Assembly: GCA_963834305.1 (NCBI GenBank)
Contig: CAWIAX010000001.1
Coordinates: forward strand, 1 to 64,000
Direction of reading: 5' to 3'
Length of the DNA stretch: 64,000 nt
Origin: JACCXG01 sp963834305
GTDB taxonomy: Bacteria; Acidobacteriota; Vicinamibacteria; Vicinamibacterales; 2-12-FULL-66-21
Shown here piece by piece: positions 1 through 13,000 of this stretch (the stretch's first letter is position 1; the number at the start of each line of letters is the position of its first letter). Below the pieces are notes generated by a model that was not told the DNA's origin, did not search any database, and worked only from the letters and a program-made list of their open reading frames with translations. The position numbers were made by a program, and so were the translations under genes.

Positions 1-1
1 T

Positions 2-2984
<2,983 letters not shown>

Positions 2985-3023
2985 TTCCCCGTTCGCGCCT
3001 GTCACCTACGCGTCGCGACTCGC

Positions 3024-3110
3024 GCCTTGCACCTTGAACCCCGTACCTGCACCTTGAACCTTGAACCTTGAACCTCGAACCTTGCACCTTGCACTCTGAA
3101 CCTTGAACCC
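3024..3110. repeat. Heptanucleotide array, CCTTGAA family
   Basis: Degenerate tandem 7-bp repeat (CCTTGAA, with TTGCA variants) filling the gap between two convergent genes. The same family recurs at 57021-57156. Compare the short tandemly repeated repetitive (STRR) heptamers known from cyanobacteria. Confidence 0.85.
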
Positions 3111-3124
3111 TCCCCCCCCGCGCC

Positions 3125-5377
3125 TCAGGGATTGACCACCACCGTCCGCACCGCACTGGACGTCTGGCCGATGCCCGGAGGCGGCGTCGCCGTCACGGTG
3201 GTCGTGCCCGCGGCCAGGGGATCGAATGCCAGCCCGTAGCTAGTGCTGCCGGTGACTGCCCCGGTGTAGTAGCGCCCCGCCACGATCGGCTTGGTCACTG
3301 TCTGTCCGACCGCGGCGGGCTCGTCGCTGCGCAGCTGCGCCACCGCGGCATTGCCGTTGCTCAGCGTGATGACGATGCCGGGTGAGCCGGCCCTGACGTT
3401 CTGCACGTGGGTCAGGTAGGTGCCTGTCGAGTCCGGGATGCCGATCTGCACGTACCAGCCTGCCGCATCCGCTGCCGCTGCAGTCGTGGAGGCTGGCAGC
3501 CCCTGGATCTCCACGGCCGGCGCCACGACCGTGACGGTGGTCGTGGCGCTGGTGAAGCCGGGCGCCGAGATGGTGATCACCGCGGTGCCGGTTGCCCCTT
3601 CCACGCCCTGGATGTAGTAGCCGAACCCCGTCGTGCCATTGGCGACCGGGATGGCAAGAGATCCGGACCCGGCGGCCGTGGCGCTGGCGGCCACCTGCAC
3701 GACCGAGGGGGCGCTGCTCGAGATGGTCACCGTGACGCCGCCATGCTGCGGCGCTCCGAGGGAAGCACCGGTGTTGGTCTGCAGGCCGGCACCAACCGTG
3801 GCCGTAGCGGTAGTGCTGATGCCGGGCGTGGCGACCGTGACCGTGCGCCTGCCTGTGCTCGTCATCGTGAGGACGCCGCCCGGACCAGACGCCGTCACGG
3901 TGGTCGAGCCGTTGCCGAGCGGTTCGAATGCGAGCCCGTAGGAAGTGCCTGTCGCGGACGCCTGGCTGTAGTAGATGCCCGGCTGGATCGGCTTCGTGAC
4001 TACCTGGCCGCTCGCCGCCGGCTCGTCGGAGCGCAGCCGCGCGACCGCTCCGTTGCTGTTGGTCAGCGTAACCACCATGGCCGGTGCGCCGGGCCGCAGG
4101 CTCTGTATGCTGCAGAGGGTGGCGTTGCCGCTGCACGGGAGGCCGACCTGCACGTACCACTGCGTGCTGTCCGCGGACAGGTTCGTGGTGCTCGCAGACA
4201 GGTTCTGGATCTCGACGCCGGCCGGCGCGACCGTGACCGTGCCGGACGCCGGTGTGAAGCCAGGGGCTGAAATCGTAACAGTGGCCGTCCCGGTGACGTT
4301 TTCCAGCCCGTGCACGTAGTAGGGCACCGACGTGGAGCCGTTGGCGACCGACCGGGTGAACGAGGCCGTGCCCACCGTCGCGGCGTCGGGCGACACCAGG
4401 ACGCGGCTGGGGTCGCTGCTCTGGATGGTGACGGTGACGCCGCCGTGCTGGGAGGCGCCAAGCGAGGTGCCCGACGCGGCGATCAATCCCGCGCCGACGA
4501 TGTTGGTCCCAGGCGCGTTGACCGCGGGGCCGGTGATCGAGACCTGGCGCGTTCCCGAAGTGCTCATCCTCTGCACCCCGGCGGGACCGGTGACGGTGAC
4601 GGTGGCCGTGCCGCTGCCCAGCGGTTCGAACACCAGACCGTACGCCGAGCCCGGCGGCACGGCCTGCGTGTAATAGGACCCGGCCTGGATCGGCTTCGTG
4701 ACCGTCGATCCGCTGGCGGCCGGCTCGTCCGAATGGAGCCGCGCCACCGGAGCGCCCGTCACGGTGTTGCCGGTGACGGTCAGCGAGAAGACGAGCGCCG
4801 GCGCGCCCGCCCGGCGGTTTTGCGTCGAGCACAGGGTCGTGTTCCCGCTACAGGGGAGACCCACCTGGACATACCAACTCGTGGCGCTGGGCGAAAGGGT
4901 GGTCAGGTTGGCCGGCAGGCTCTGGATTTCCACCCCGATCGGCGCCGTGACGACAGTGTGCGTACCGCTGGTGAAACCGGGCGCGGACACCGTTACTGTG
5001 GCATTCCCCGTGGCGCCCTCGAGGCCATGGAGCATATAGGGCACCGACACCTGGCCGTTGGCGACCGTGCGCGTGAAGGAGGCCACGCCGGGGTCGGAGG
5101 CTGTAGGCGAGACGAGAACCCGCGACGGATCGCTGCTCGCCACCGTCACCACCACGCCGCCGTGCTGTGAGGCGCCGAGCGACGCACCTGACGCCAGCAT
5201 CAAGCCGGCGCCAACGGTCGGGGTCCCCGACATGTTGAGCCCGGGTTGGGAAATGGTGACCTGCCGGTGCCCGCTCGAGCTCATCGTCTGCACGCCGGCC
5301 GGACCGGCAACCGAGACCGTCGTGGTGCCGTTACCCACGGGCTCGAATGCCAGCCCGTAGGAAGTTCCGGACACCAC
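3125..5377 (-). CDS. Giant secreted protein, C-terminal fragment with tandem ~234-aa repeats
   Basis: This fragment is the C-terminal part of the giant protein that starts at 15179. It consists of repeats of about 234 residues. Each has a block with TVGAGL and SQHGG, then SSDPSRVLVSP, then a segment with IEIQ/VEIQ, and ends with LRSDEPAA, VTKPI and SYGLAFEP. The fold is probably beta-sandwich, Ig- or invasin-like. No catalytic motif is visible. The fragment's own start at about 5377 is an artefact. The homologous upstream repeat lies in the preceding frame, and comparison with the paralogous copy near 3990 shows one extra base at about 5396. No sortase, PEP-CTERM or porSS signal is visible at the C-terminus, which ends TSSAVRTVVVNP. 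Confidence 0.85.
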   Translation of the reverse strand: MVSGTSYGLAFEPVGNGTTTVSVAGPAGVQTMSSSGHRQVTISQPGLNMSGTPTVGAGLMLASGASLGASQHGGVVVTVASSDPSRVLVSPTASDPGVASFTRTVANGQVSVPYMLHGLEGATGNATVTVSAPGFTSGTHTVVTAPIGVEIQSLPANLTTLSPSATSWYVQVGLPCSGNTTLCSTQNRRAGAPALVFSLTVTGNTVTGAPVARLHSDEPAASGSTVTKPIQAGSYYTQAVPPGSAYGLVFEPLGSGTATVTVTGPAGVQRMSTSGTRQVSITGPAVNAPGTNIVGAGLIAASGTSLGASQHGGVTVTIQSSDPSRVLVSPDAATVGTASFTRSVANGSTSVPYYVHGLENVTGTATVTISAPGFTPASGTVTVAPAGVEIQNLSASTTNLSADSTQWYVQVGLPCSGNATLCSIQSLRPGAPAMVVTLTNSNGAVARLRSDEPAASGQVVTKPIQPGIYYSQASATGTSYGLAFEPLGNGSTTVTASGPGGVLTMTSTGRRTVTVATPGISTTATATVGAGLQTNTGASLGAPQHGGVTVTISSSAPSVVQVAASATAAGSGSLAIPVANGTTGFGYYIQGVEGATGTAVITISAPGFTSATTTVTVVAPAVEIQGLPASTTAAAADAAGWYVQIGIPDSTGTYLTHVQNVRAGSPGIVITLSNGNAAVAQLRSDEPAAVGQTVTKPIVAGRYYTGAVTGSTSYGLAFDPLAAGTTTVTATPPPGIGQTSSAVRTVVVNP

Positions 5378-5935
5378 CGCCAGCGTGTAGTAGATAGCCC
5401 GGCTGGATTGGCTTCGTCACCACCTGGCCGGTTGCTGCCGGCTGATCCGAGCGCAGGCGTCCGACATCGGCGTTGCTGTTGGTCAGGGTGACGATGAAGG
5501 CCGGCCCGCCAGGCCTCAGGTTCTGCACCTGGCACAGCGAGCCGGCGCCTGAACACGGAACCCCGATCTGCGCGTATACGCTCGTCGCGGGCGCACTGAA
5601 TAGCGTGATTGTTGCGGGAACGCCGTGGAGCTCTATCCCCGGGGCCACGAGCGCGAGCGAATGCGTACCAGACTGGAAGCCCTCGGCCTCGATCACGATT
5701 CCCGTCGAGCCGGTGACCCCTTCGAGCGCCTGGACGTAATACGGCACATTAACCGAGCCATTGGCGACGGTGCGGGTGAACGACGCGGTGCCCGCGGTCG
5801 CCGCATCCGGCGACACCAGCACGCGCGAGGGATCGCTGCTCCGGATGGTCACCACCCGCCCGCCGTGCTGGCTCGTGCCCAGCGAGGCCGCTGCGGCGAT
5901 CATCAGCCCGGCCCCGACCGTTGCAGTCGACGAAA
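3125..5935 (-). repeat. Four tandem coding repeats, period 702-717 bp
   Basis: The block coding for QHGG recurs at about 3739, 4441, 5158 and 5861, giving spacings of 702, 717 and 703 bp. The first two are multiples of three. The last is one base too long, which locates an extra base in that unit, at about 5396. The repeats form the C-terminal stalk-like part of the giant protein. Confidence 0.9.
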
Positions 5936-8900
5936 CATTGATCGCGGGCGGCGGGTTCACGGTCACGTTGTACGAGTCGGGCGTCAGGCTGGGTGCCGAG
6001 GCCGTGACGGTCGTTGTACAGGGGAGGTCGCTGACGCCGCCGTACCCAGGAGTGAACGTTGCGCTGACCAGCCCGGCAGGAATGGTGACCGACGACGGCA
6101 CACTCACGCAGCCCGGATTGGCCGCGGTCAGGGTGACGGTCACGGCCGGCTGTGCCGCGACGGGCGTGCCATTGCTTTCGAGCTGCACGGTGGCCATGGG
6201 CGCCGTCAGCCCCGAGTTCCAGCTGGCCGACGACTGCACGATGTTCAGTGCCGCGCTGCTCGTGACCACCGTGCTCGACGGCGAATACGACGGATGACTG
6301 ACGTGGACCGACGCCGTGCCGACCGCCGGTCCGCGCACCGTCGCATTGGCGGAGAACGCTCCGGCCGCGATGCTGATCTGCGGCGTGACCACTTCGATGA
6401 TCGCCGGGTTGTCGCTGACTACGTCGAGCGTCAGGCCACCCGCCGGCGCCGGGTCGGGCCCGATGCTGACCGGCAGCGTTCCGGTCTGGCCGTAGGGAAT
6501 CGACAGCGTCGCCGGCGTGCTCACGAGGTTCGGCGTGACGGTGACGCTCAGCGCGCCGTTGGCATAGCCCGGCGCAGTGGCGCGCAGGGTCGTCGTCCCG
6601 CTCTCGACGCCGCGCACGGTCGCCGTCCCGCTCACCTGCCCCGCGGCGATGGACACGGCGCCCTCGTTGTTGATGGCGGCAATCGCCGGATTGTCGCTGG
6701 TCACGGTGACCTGGGTGCCGCCGGGCGGCGCCGGCTGCGGCAGCGTGACGGTCAACGGCACGTTGCGCGATCTGCCGATCGGCAGCGTGTTCGGCAGCGA
6801 CAAGACGATCGCCTCCGGCACGCGGACGCAGGCGGAGAACTCCGAAGTATTTCCGGCCTCGTCGGTGGCGGTGGCGGTGACCCAGGTGCCGGCCGGGGCG
6901 GCGGTGAAGGGGATGATCCCTTCGCCAAAGCCGTCGGTCGAGATGGCGATGTCCCGCGCGAGCAGCGCACTCCCTTCACCGTTGCCCGAAGTGTCGCAGG
7001 CCGTCACGGTGTAGAGATCGACAAGGAACCCCGCATTCGGCGTGGTCTGGAGGCGCCCGCCGACGCCGCCGCTCGTCCCCTCGAGGATTGGGAAATTGAC
7101 CAGGCCGTTGGCGCCGGTGTCGGTGTCGTCGAGGTCGTTCGCCGTGACCTCCTCGTCGCCGAGGTCGATCCCGAGCAGCCCGTTGTCGGCGATGCTGTTC
7201 CATTTGATGGCATTCCCGGTGCCGCTCTCGATGCGGACACCGGCCAGCGCGTTGAAGCGGATGACGTTGCCGGTGCCGCCGCCGCCGAGGACCGGTATGC
7301 CGCCGATCTGCGAGCCGCTGGCGCCATCGGTGACGAGCACGCCGTGCCCACCGTTGCCGAGGGCCGCGGTTCCCGCCAGATCGGTCCCGATCAGGTTGCG
7401 GCTGATGCTGTTCGACTGGGCCAGCGAGCCTTCGATGCCGATGCCGGTGCCAGTGTTGCCTGACACGACGTTCGGATCCAGACCGCTCCCGCCGCCGACA
7501 GTGTTGAATGAACCGTTGAGGATCTCGATGCCGACGGCATTGCCCAGCGGCGCGTTGCCGGCGCGCGTGACGCCGACCAGGTTGCCGGCAATCGTGGCAC
7601 CGGTCGCGCCGGCGCCGAGCAGGCGGATGCCTGTGGCGCCGTTGCCCGAGACGACGTTGCCGAACGGCGACGTGCCGCCGATCAACGCGCCGGACGCGCC
7701 CGACACGTAGATGCCGTGCGTCCGGTTGCCCAGGGCGAGCGTGCCGGCCGGGTTCGTGCCGATCGCGTTCATCTGAATCCGCGCGCCCGAGCCCTGGACC
7801 AGGATGCCCGTGCCTCCCTGGCCGCTGGCGCCCGCGCCGGAGCCGAACCGGTTGATCGCCAGGCCGCGCACGCTGATCCCGCTGCCGGCGAGCACCAGGC
7901 CGTTGGCGTTGAAACCGGCGTTCGTGCCGTCCAGCTCGACGAGCGGCAGGCCGCCCCAGCCGGGCTGCGACAGGCCGTCCACGGTGGCCGCTTCGGTGAT
8001 CGGCGGCAGCGGCGAGGCTGGCGCGATCGTCCGGACGCCGCTTCCCGGAATGTTGAACGTGATCACGTCGTCGCCGGCGATGGCGTTGGCGTTGAGGATG
8101 GCCTGCCGCAGCGATCCGGGGCCGCTGTCGCTGGTGGTGGACACCTCGAACGGCGGCAGCGGCGCGCTGTTCACCGTGGTCGATGCGGTCGCCGAGTTGT
8201 TGGACTCGACCGGGTCGTCTTCGGTGGCGTTCGCGACGGCGGTGTTCACGAGGGTGCCGGCCGCGGACGGCGTGACCACGATCGTGACCCCGGCGGTGGC
8301 GTCGGACGCGAGGTCGCCGAGCGAGCAGGAGATCGTGGTGGTGCCGCTGCACGTGCCCTGCGTGGACGTGGCCGAGACGAACTGGACGCCGCCCGGCAGG
8401 TTGTCCACCACGCTGACGTTCGTCGCACCGTCCGGTCCGGCGTTGTGGACCGAGATCGTATAGGTCAGCTGGTTGCCGACGACGACCGGGTCGGGCGAGT
8501 CGATTTTCGTGACCTCGATGTCGGCGGCGCGCGTGGCCGCCTGGACGAGGACGCACGTCGAGAACTCCGACGTGTTGTTCCCCGCATCCGTCGTGGTGGC
8601 GGTGATCGCGGTGCCCGGCGGCAGGTCGCCGACGATGGTGCTGAAGGGGGTGTCGCCGGTGTTGCTGGTGAAGGCGCTGGTGACCGCGAGGAGCGTCTGG
8701 CCTTCGCCGGCGCCCGAGCCGTCGCACGAGGGACTGGCGAAGAAGTGCACGAAGTAGGGGGCGGCCGGCGAGGGGCTGAGCGTGCCGCTGATCGTGACGA
8801 TGCCGCCGCTCAGCGTGGCCGAGGCGAGGGACGGCGCGTTGAGCAGGTTGTTCGGACCGCTGTCGGCATCCCCGGTGTCGTTCGGTGTGATGCCGGCCGG

Positions 8901-9683
8901 CGCCAGGTCGATGCCAAGGCTGCCGTTGCCGTGGATGGCGTTGGCCGCGATCGCGTTGCCCACGCCCGATTCGACGTAGACACCGGCACCGCTGTTGAAG
9001 GCAATGGTGTTGCCCGCCGTGACGTCGAGGTTGCCGACGCGGGTGCCGCCACCCTGGAGCAGCACGCCGTGCCCACCGTTGCCTAGCGATGAGGTTCCGT
9101 CCGCCGCGGTGCCGATGACGTTGGCGGCAAGGTGGTTGGCGGTGCCCGTGCCGGCTATGCGGACGCCGTCGCCGGTATTGCCGGAGATGACGTTCCGGGC
9201 GCCGGTGGCCAGGCCGCCGAGTGTCGTGCTGCCGGCGCCGAGGTCGATCTGGACGCCGACGGCGTTGGGCAGGGCCGCGGTGCCGGCGGGATTCGTGCCG
9301 ATGTAGTTGCCGAGGACGAGATTGCCGGTGGCCTCGGCGCTCGTCACGAGTAATCCGGCGCCGGTATTGCCCGACATGACGTTCCGGGCGGCGGCGGTGG
9401 TGCCGCCAATCCGGTGGCCGCCGGTTTCGAGGCGCATGCCGTCGGCGTTCGGGTTCGGCTGACCGGACGGGGAGAGGCCAAGCCAGTTGCCCTCGAACAC
9501 GTTGCCGGTACCGGACCGCACCAGATGTCCCGCGGCGTAAAAGCCGCCGATCGCGAGGCCGCGAACTGTGACACCGGAGGAATAGAAATCGTCAGGCCGT
9601 CCGGTGATGTCGCGATCTGCGCCGTTGATCTCGATGAGCGGCGTGCCGGCATAGCCGGGCTGCGTGGTCGCGTCAATCGTCAC
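5331..9683 (-). CDS. Giant secreted protein, middle fragment (beta-helices, DUF11, Ig-like)
   Basis: Central part of the giant protein. In order it holds a right-handed parallel beta-helix (many G-N-x-I-x-G-N and GNGGHGV turns), a DUF11 domain (about 8520-8160, DPVVVGNQLTYTISVHNAGP), a CSLREA-like segment (DSGPGSLRQAILNAN), a second beta-helix (about 8030-7050), Ig-like modules with TVTSDNPAI and NPAIIEVV, and the first copy of the C-terminal ~234-aa repeat. The literal start at 9683 (VTIDATTQPGY) is internal to the beta-helix, so this is not an independent gene. The frame breaks at both ends (about 9690-9725 and 5396). The domain set suggests a surface or adhesin-like protein; no enzymatic residues are claimed. 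Confidence 0.85.
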   Translation of the reverse strand: MTIDATTQPGYAGTPLIEINGADRDITGRPDDFYSSGVTVRGLAIGGFYAAGHLVRSGTGNVFEGNWLGLSPSGQPNPNADGMRLETGGHRIGGTTAAARNVMSGNTGAGLLVTSAEATGNLVLGNYIGTNPAGTAALPNAVGVQIDLGAGSTTLGGLATGARNVISGNTGDGVRIAGTGTANHLAANVIGTAADGTSSLGNGGHGVLLQGGGTRVGNLDVTAGNTIAFNSGAGVYVESGVGNAIAANAIHGNGSLGIDLAPAGITPNDTGDADSGPNNLLNAPSLASATLSGGIVTISGTLSPSPAAPYFVHFFASPSCDGSGAGEGQTLLAVTSAFTSNTGDTPFSTIVGDLPPGTAITATTTDAGNNTSEFSTCVLVQAATRAADIEVTKIDSPDPVVVGNQLTYTISVHNAGPDGATNVSVVDNLPGGVQFVSATSTQGTCSGTTTISCSLGDLASDATAGVTIVVTPSAAGTLVNTAVANATEDDPVESNNSATASTTVNSAPLPPFEVSTTSDSGPGSLRQAILNANAIAGDDVITFNIPGSGVRTIAPASPLPPITEAATVDGLSQPGWGGLPLVELDGTNAGFNANGLVLAGSGISVRGLAINRFGSGAGASGQGGTGILVQGSGARIQMNAIGTNPAGTLALGNRTHGIYVSGASGALIGGTSPFGNVVSGNGATGIRLLGAGATGATIAGNLVGVTRAGNAPLGNAVGIEILNGSFNTVGGGSGLDPNVVSGNTGTGIGIEGSLAQSNSISRNLIGTDLAGTAALGNGGHGVLVTDGASGSQIGGIPVLGGGGTGNVIRFNALAGVRIESGTGNAIKWNSIADNGLLGIDLGDEEVTANDLDDTDTGANGLVNFPILEGTSGGVGGRLQTTPNAGFLVDLYTVTACDTSGNGEGSALLARDIAISTDGFGEGIIPFTAAPAGTWVTATATDEAGNTSEFSACVRVPEAIVLSLPNTLPIGRSRNVPLTVTLPQPAPPGGTQVTVTSDNPAIAAINNEGAVSIAAGQVSGTATVRGVESGTTTLRATAPGYANGALSVTVTPNLVSTPATLSIPYGQTGTLPVSIGPDPAPAGGLTLDVVSDNPAIIEVVTPQISIAAGAFSANATVRGPAVGTASVHVSHPSYSPSSTVVTSSAALNIVQSSASWNSGLTAPMATVQLESNGTPVAAQPAVTVTLTAANPGCVSVPSSVTIPAGLVSATFTPGYGGVSDLPCTTTVTASAPSLTPDSYNVTVNPPPAINVSSTATVGAGLMIAAAASLGTSQHGGRVVTIRSSDPSRVLVSPDAATAGTASFTRTVANGSVNVPYYVQALEGVTGSTGIVIEAEGFQSGTHSLALVAPGIELHGVPATITLFSAPATSVYAQIGVPCSGAGSLCQVQNLRPGGPAFIVTLTNSNADVGRLRSDQPAATGQVVTKPIQPGYLLHAGGGVRNFLRAGIRARG

Positions 9684-10015
9684 GGGATTGAACGCCCGCC
9701 GGGAGTCGAAGCAGCTTGCTCGTGCGGACGGAGTGTGACCCCGCCACCAGGGATGTTGAACGTAATCGTGTCGGTCGGGCCGGCATCGGCGTTGGCGTGG
9801 AGCAGCGCCTGTCGGAAGGACCCCGGACCGGTGTCGTTGGTGTTGGTCACGACGAACGTGCTGGCGCCGGCGGTGATCGTGGTGGTCAGCCGGCGATAGT
9901 TGTTGCCCGGGTCAGGATCGCCGGTTGCGGCGGTCACTCCCGACCAGGGCGGTGAGCGCGCCAGCGGCCGCGGCCTGCGCCGTGCTCGACACGGTTGCCG
10001 TGGCGCCGGGCGCAA
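9680..10015 (-). CDS. Giant secreted protein, short bridging fragment
   Basis: Only the part from about 9945 down to 9700 is meaningful. It contains the end of a DUF11 domain (VTAATGDPDPGNNYRR) and a CSLREA-like beta-helix entry (NDTGPGSFRQALLHAN, then ITFNIPGGGV). It joins the DUF11 start in the 15179-9912 fragment to the beta-helix in the 9683-5331 fragment. The upstream junction fits one extra base, probably in the C run at 9937-9939. The downstream junction needs net two extra bases, or one missing base, within about 9684-9730. Confidence 0.7.
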   Translation of the reverse strand: MRPAPRQPCRARRRPRPLARSPPWSGVTAATGDPDPGNNYRRLTTTITAGASTFVVTNTNDTGPGSFRQALLHANADAGPTDTITFNIPGGGVTLRPHEQAASTPGGRSIP

Positions 10016-13000
10016 GCGTGCCGAGCGAGCAGGCGACGATGCCGCGGGACTCGGTGCAGGTGCCCTGCGAGGGATCCACGGCCGTGACGATCCCGCGCTG
10101 GGTATCCACCAGCGCCGTCAGCACCACGCCGGTGGCCGCCTGTGGGCCGTTGTTGGTGACCGTGGCGGCATAGTCGATCGAACTGCCTTCCGCCACCGGT
10201 CCCGCAGGCGCATCGGCGGTCAGTTCGAGCTCGGCCGGCGGCAGGTGGCAGGTGTTCAGCAGCACGTGCAGGCCGCCGGGGGAGCCGCCGCCCTGGACGA
10301 TGTCCGGATGCAGATCGCCGTTGAAGTCGCCGACGAGATGGATGGCCCCCCCGACCGCGAAGAGGATGGGCGCCCCGAAGGCGCCGGTGCCGTCGTTCAG
10401 GTGAATGGTCACGCCGGACTGGCTGGAGATCAGGTCGAGATCGCCATCCCCATCGATGTCGGCGGAGGAGACGACGTTCGGCCGGCCGTTGACGGCCAGG
10501 CTGGCGACGCTCGGGAACGCTCCCGTTCCGTCGCCGAACAGCACGCGCAGCCGCCCGACGCCCTCCGAAGAATCGGCCACAACCAGGTCGGCGGCCTCGT
10601 CACTATTCAAATCGCCGGCGCTGTAGACCGCCGGTGACGCGGCGGTCCCGATGGTCGCTCCGGGCGTGAAGTTACCGGCGCCATTCCCCAGCAGAACCAC
10701 CAGACTGTTCCCGGTGCGGCGCGCAGCCACGAGGTCGAGGTGGCCGTCGCCGTCGACGTCCGCGGCCGCGAGGTTGTTGACCCCGACGCTGGCGAGCGTG
10801 CTCGGCGCCCGGAACGTGCCGTTACCCTGGCCCAGCAGCAGGTAGATGGCGGTGTTCGTGTCGGCAAGCGCCACGTCGGCATGACCGTCGCCGTTGAAGT
10901 CGCCGCCGGCCAGCTGGCTGGTGAAGGCGCCAGTCTGGGTCACGAGCGGCGCCGCAAAGGTGCCGTCGCCGTTTCCGGCAAAGACGACGGCCTGTTCCGT
11001 GTCTGCCATGCCGGCGAACACGTCGGCGTGGCCATCGTTGTTGTAGTCGCCAACGAGCAGGCGGAGCGGAATCGCCGGCGTCGAGAGGACGGTCGGCGGC
11101 CCGAAGCCGCCGGCGCCGTCGCCGAACAGCACGGCGATGGCACTGTCGTTGTACGCGGCGAAGGCCACGTCGAGCCGGCCATCCTCGTTGAAGTCCCCTT
11201 TTTCGAGGCCGAGCGCCGCGTCCACGGTCCCGACCGGGTAGCGGATCGGGCCCGAGAAGCAGGCCGTGCTGCACGCGCTGAACGATGTGGCGGCGGTCGT
11301 GGTCTCCACCGCATTGTTCGTCACCATCGGATCGGCCCCGGTTGATGTGACGGTCGCGCGGTTCACATGGGCGCCGCCGCCGTTCGGACGAAGCGTCAGG
11401 GCAACCGAGACCGTGCCCCCCGCCGCCAGCTGTCCGAGGCTGCAGATCACCCGGCCGTTGGCGTGCGTGCAGGCGCCCTGCGAGGACACGGCGCTGACGA
11501 ACGCCGCGCCTGCCGGCAGTGTGTCGGTCAGGACCACGTTGGCGGCCGTGGCCGGGCCGAAGTTCCGCACGGCAAGGGCCAGCGTCAGCGGCGAGCCGAC
11601 CGGCGCGGGCGCGGTGGGCGCGGCGGCCGTGACGGCGACGTCGGCGGCCGCGGCCGGCGTGTCGCCGACCACGATGGTGATCGTGCGGTAGTCCGTCAGC
11701 CCGGTCGTGCTCTGGAAGCGCAGCGTGACAACGAAGGTGCCCGATTCGGTCGGGGTGCCGCTGATCACGCCGGTGGCGCTGTTGAGCGCCGTGCCCGCGG
11801 GCAGCTGGCCGCCGACGATGGTCCAGGTGCCGGTGCCGATGGCCTGCAGCGTGGTCGAATACGCGCCGCCGGCCGTGGCGCCCGGCAGGGGCGCGTTGCT
11901 CGTGAGCACGCCCGCCGCGGCCGGCTGCGTGATTCCCTGCTGTGCCTCGACGGTGTTGACCGACTGCGCGACCACGGCGGGCGCAACCGCCTGTGCGGCG
12001 GTGAACGTCACGGCGTCGAAGCGGTTCGGGTCGAGCACACGAAGGGTGATGCGGGCCGTCTCGCCCGGGCCGAGCCCGATGGTCAGGTTCTCGATGTCGG
12101 GATTCTCGATGTCCGGGTTGGCGAGTTCACCGGCCGACACGAAGCGCGGGTTCGGGATGTTGGCGATCAGCACGGTCTGCGGCTGCTTGAGCAGCGAGCA
12201 GCCGACGACGGTCGGAGTCTGGTACTGCTTGTGGGCAATCAGCTGCGACCGGAAGCCGGCCGGCAGCCCCTGCGCCAGCGACAGCCGGACGGTGAACGCG
12301 GCGGCGGCGTTGCCCTTGTTCGACACGACCCAGGTCGTGTCGCTGAGCGCCCCGTTGGTGAGGTCGGCGTTCTCGATGTCCGGGTTCTCGATATCGGGGT
12401 TCTCAATGTCCGGATTCTCGATGTCGGGATTCTCGATGTCCGGGTTCAGGATCGTCGGATTCGCCACGGTGGCGTTCTCGATGTCGGGGTTCTCGATGTC
12501 CGGGTTCTCGATATCGGGGTTCTCGATGTCCGGGTTCCGGACAGCGGCGTTCTCGATATCCGGGTTGTAGACCTCCTGGTTCTCGATGTCGGGATTCTCG
12601 ATATCGGGGTTTTCGATGTCGGGATTCTCGATGTCCGGATTTTCAATATCCGGATTTTCAATGTCCGGGTTGGTCGGATCGGGGTTGAGGACGATGGTGC
12701 CCTGCTGCCCGTTGGTGACCGGCGCGCCGCCGGGCGCGGCGATTTCGACCACGCTGACGTTGATCTGGGCGTGCGGGTCGCTCGAGGTGGCGAACACCGT
12801 GCGCGCCACGGTCGACCGCGGCGGCACCTGCACGTCGAGGGTCGGCAGCGCCGAGAACTGCCGGAACGAGGCCTGCCCGCCGGGCGGCTGGTTGAGGATA
12901 GTCAGGCGATAGCTGCGGATGATCCCGCTGTTGTTCTGGGCGAAGACGGGGAAGCTGCGCTGGATGCTGCCGAGCGTCTTGGCCGTCGCCAGCGCACCCA

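Noticed and set aside
12361..12672. CRISPR-like appearance of the 15-bp repeat array
   Set aside because: No spacers, period 15, and synonymous variation in one reading frame; it encodes NPDIE pentads.
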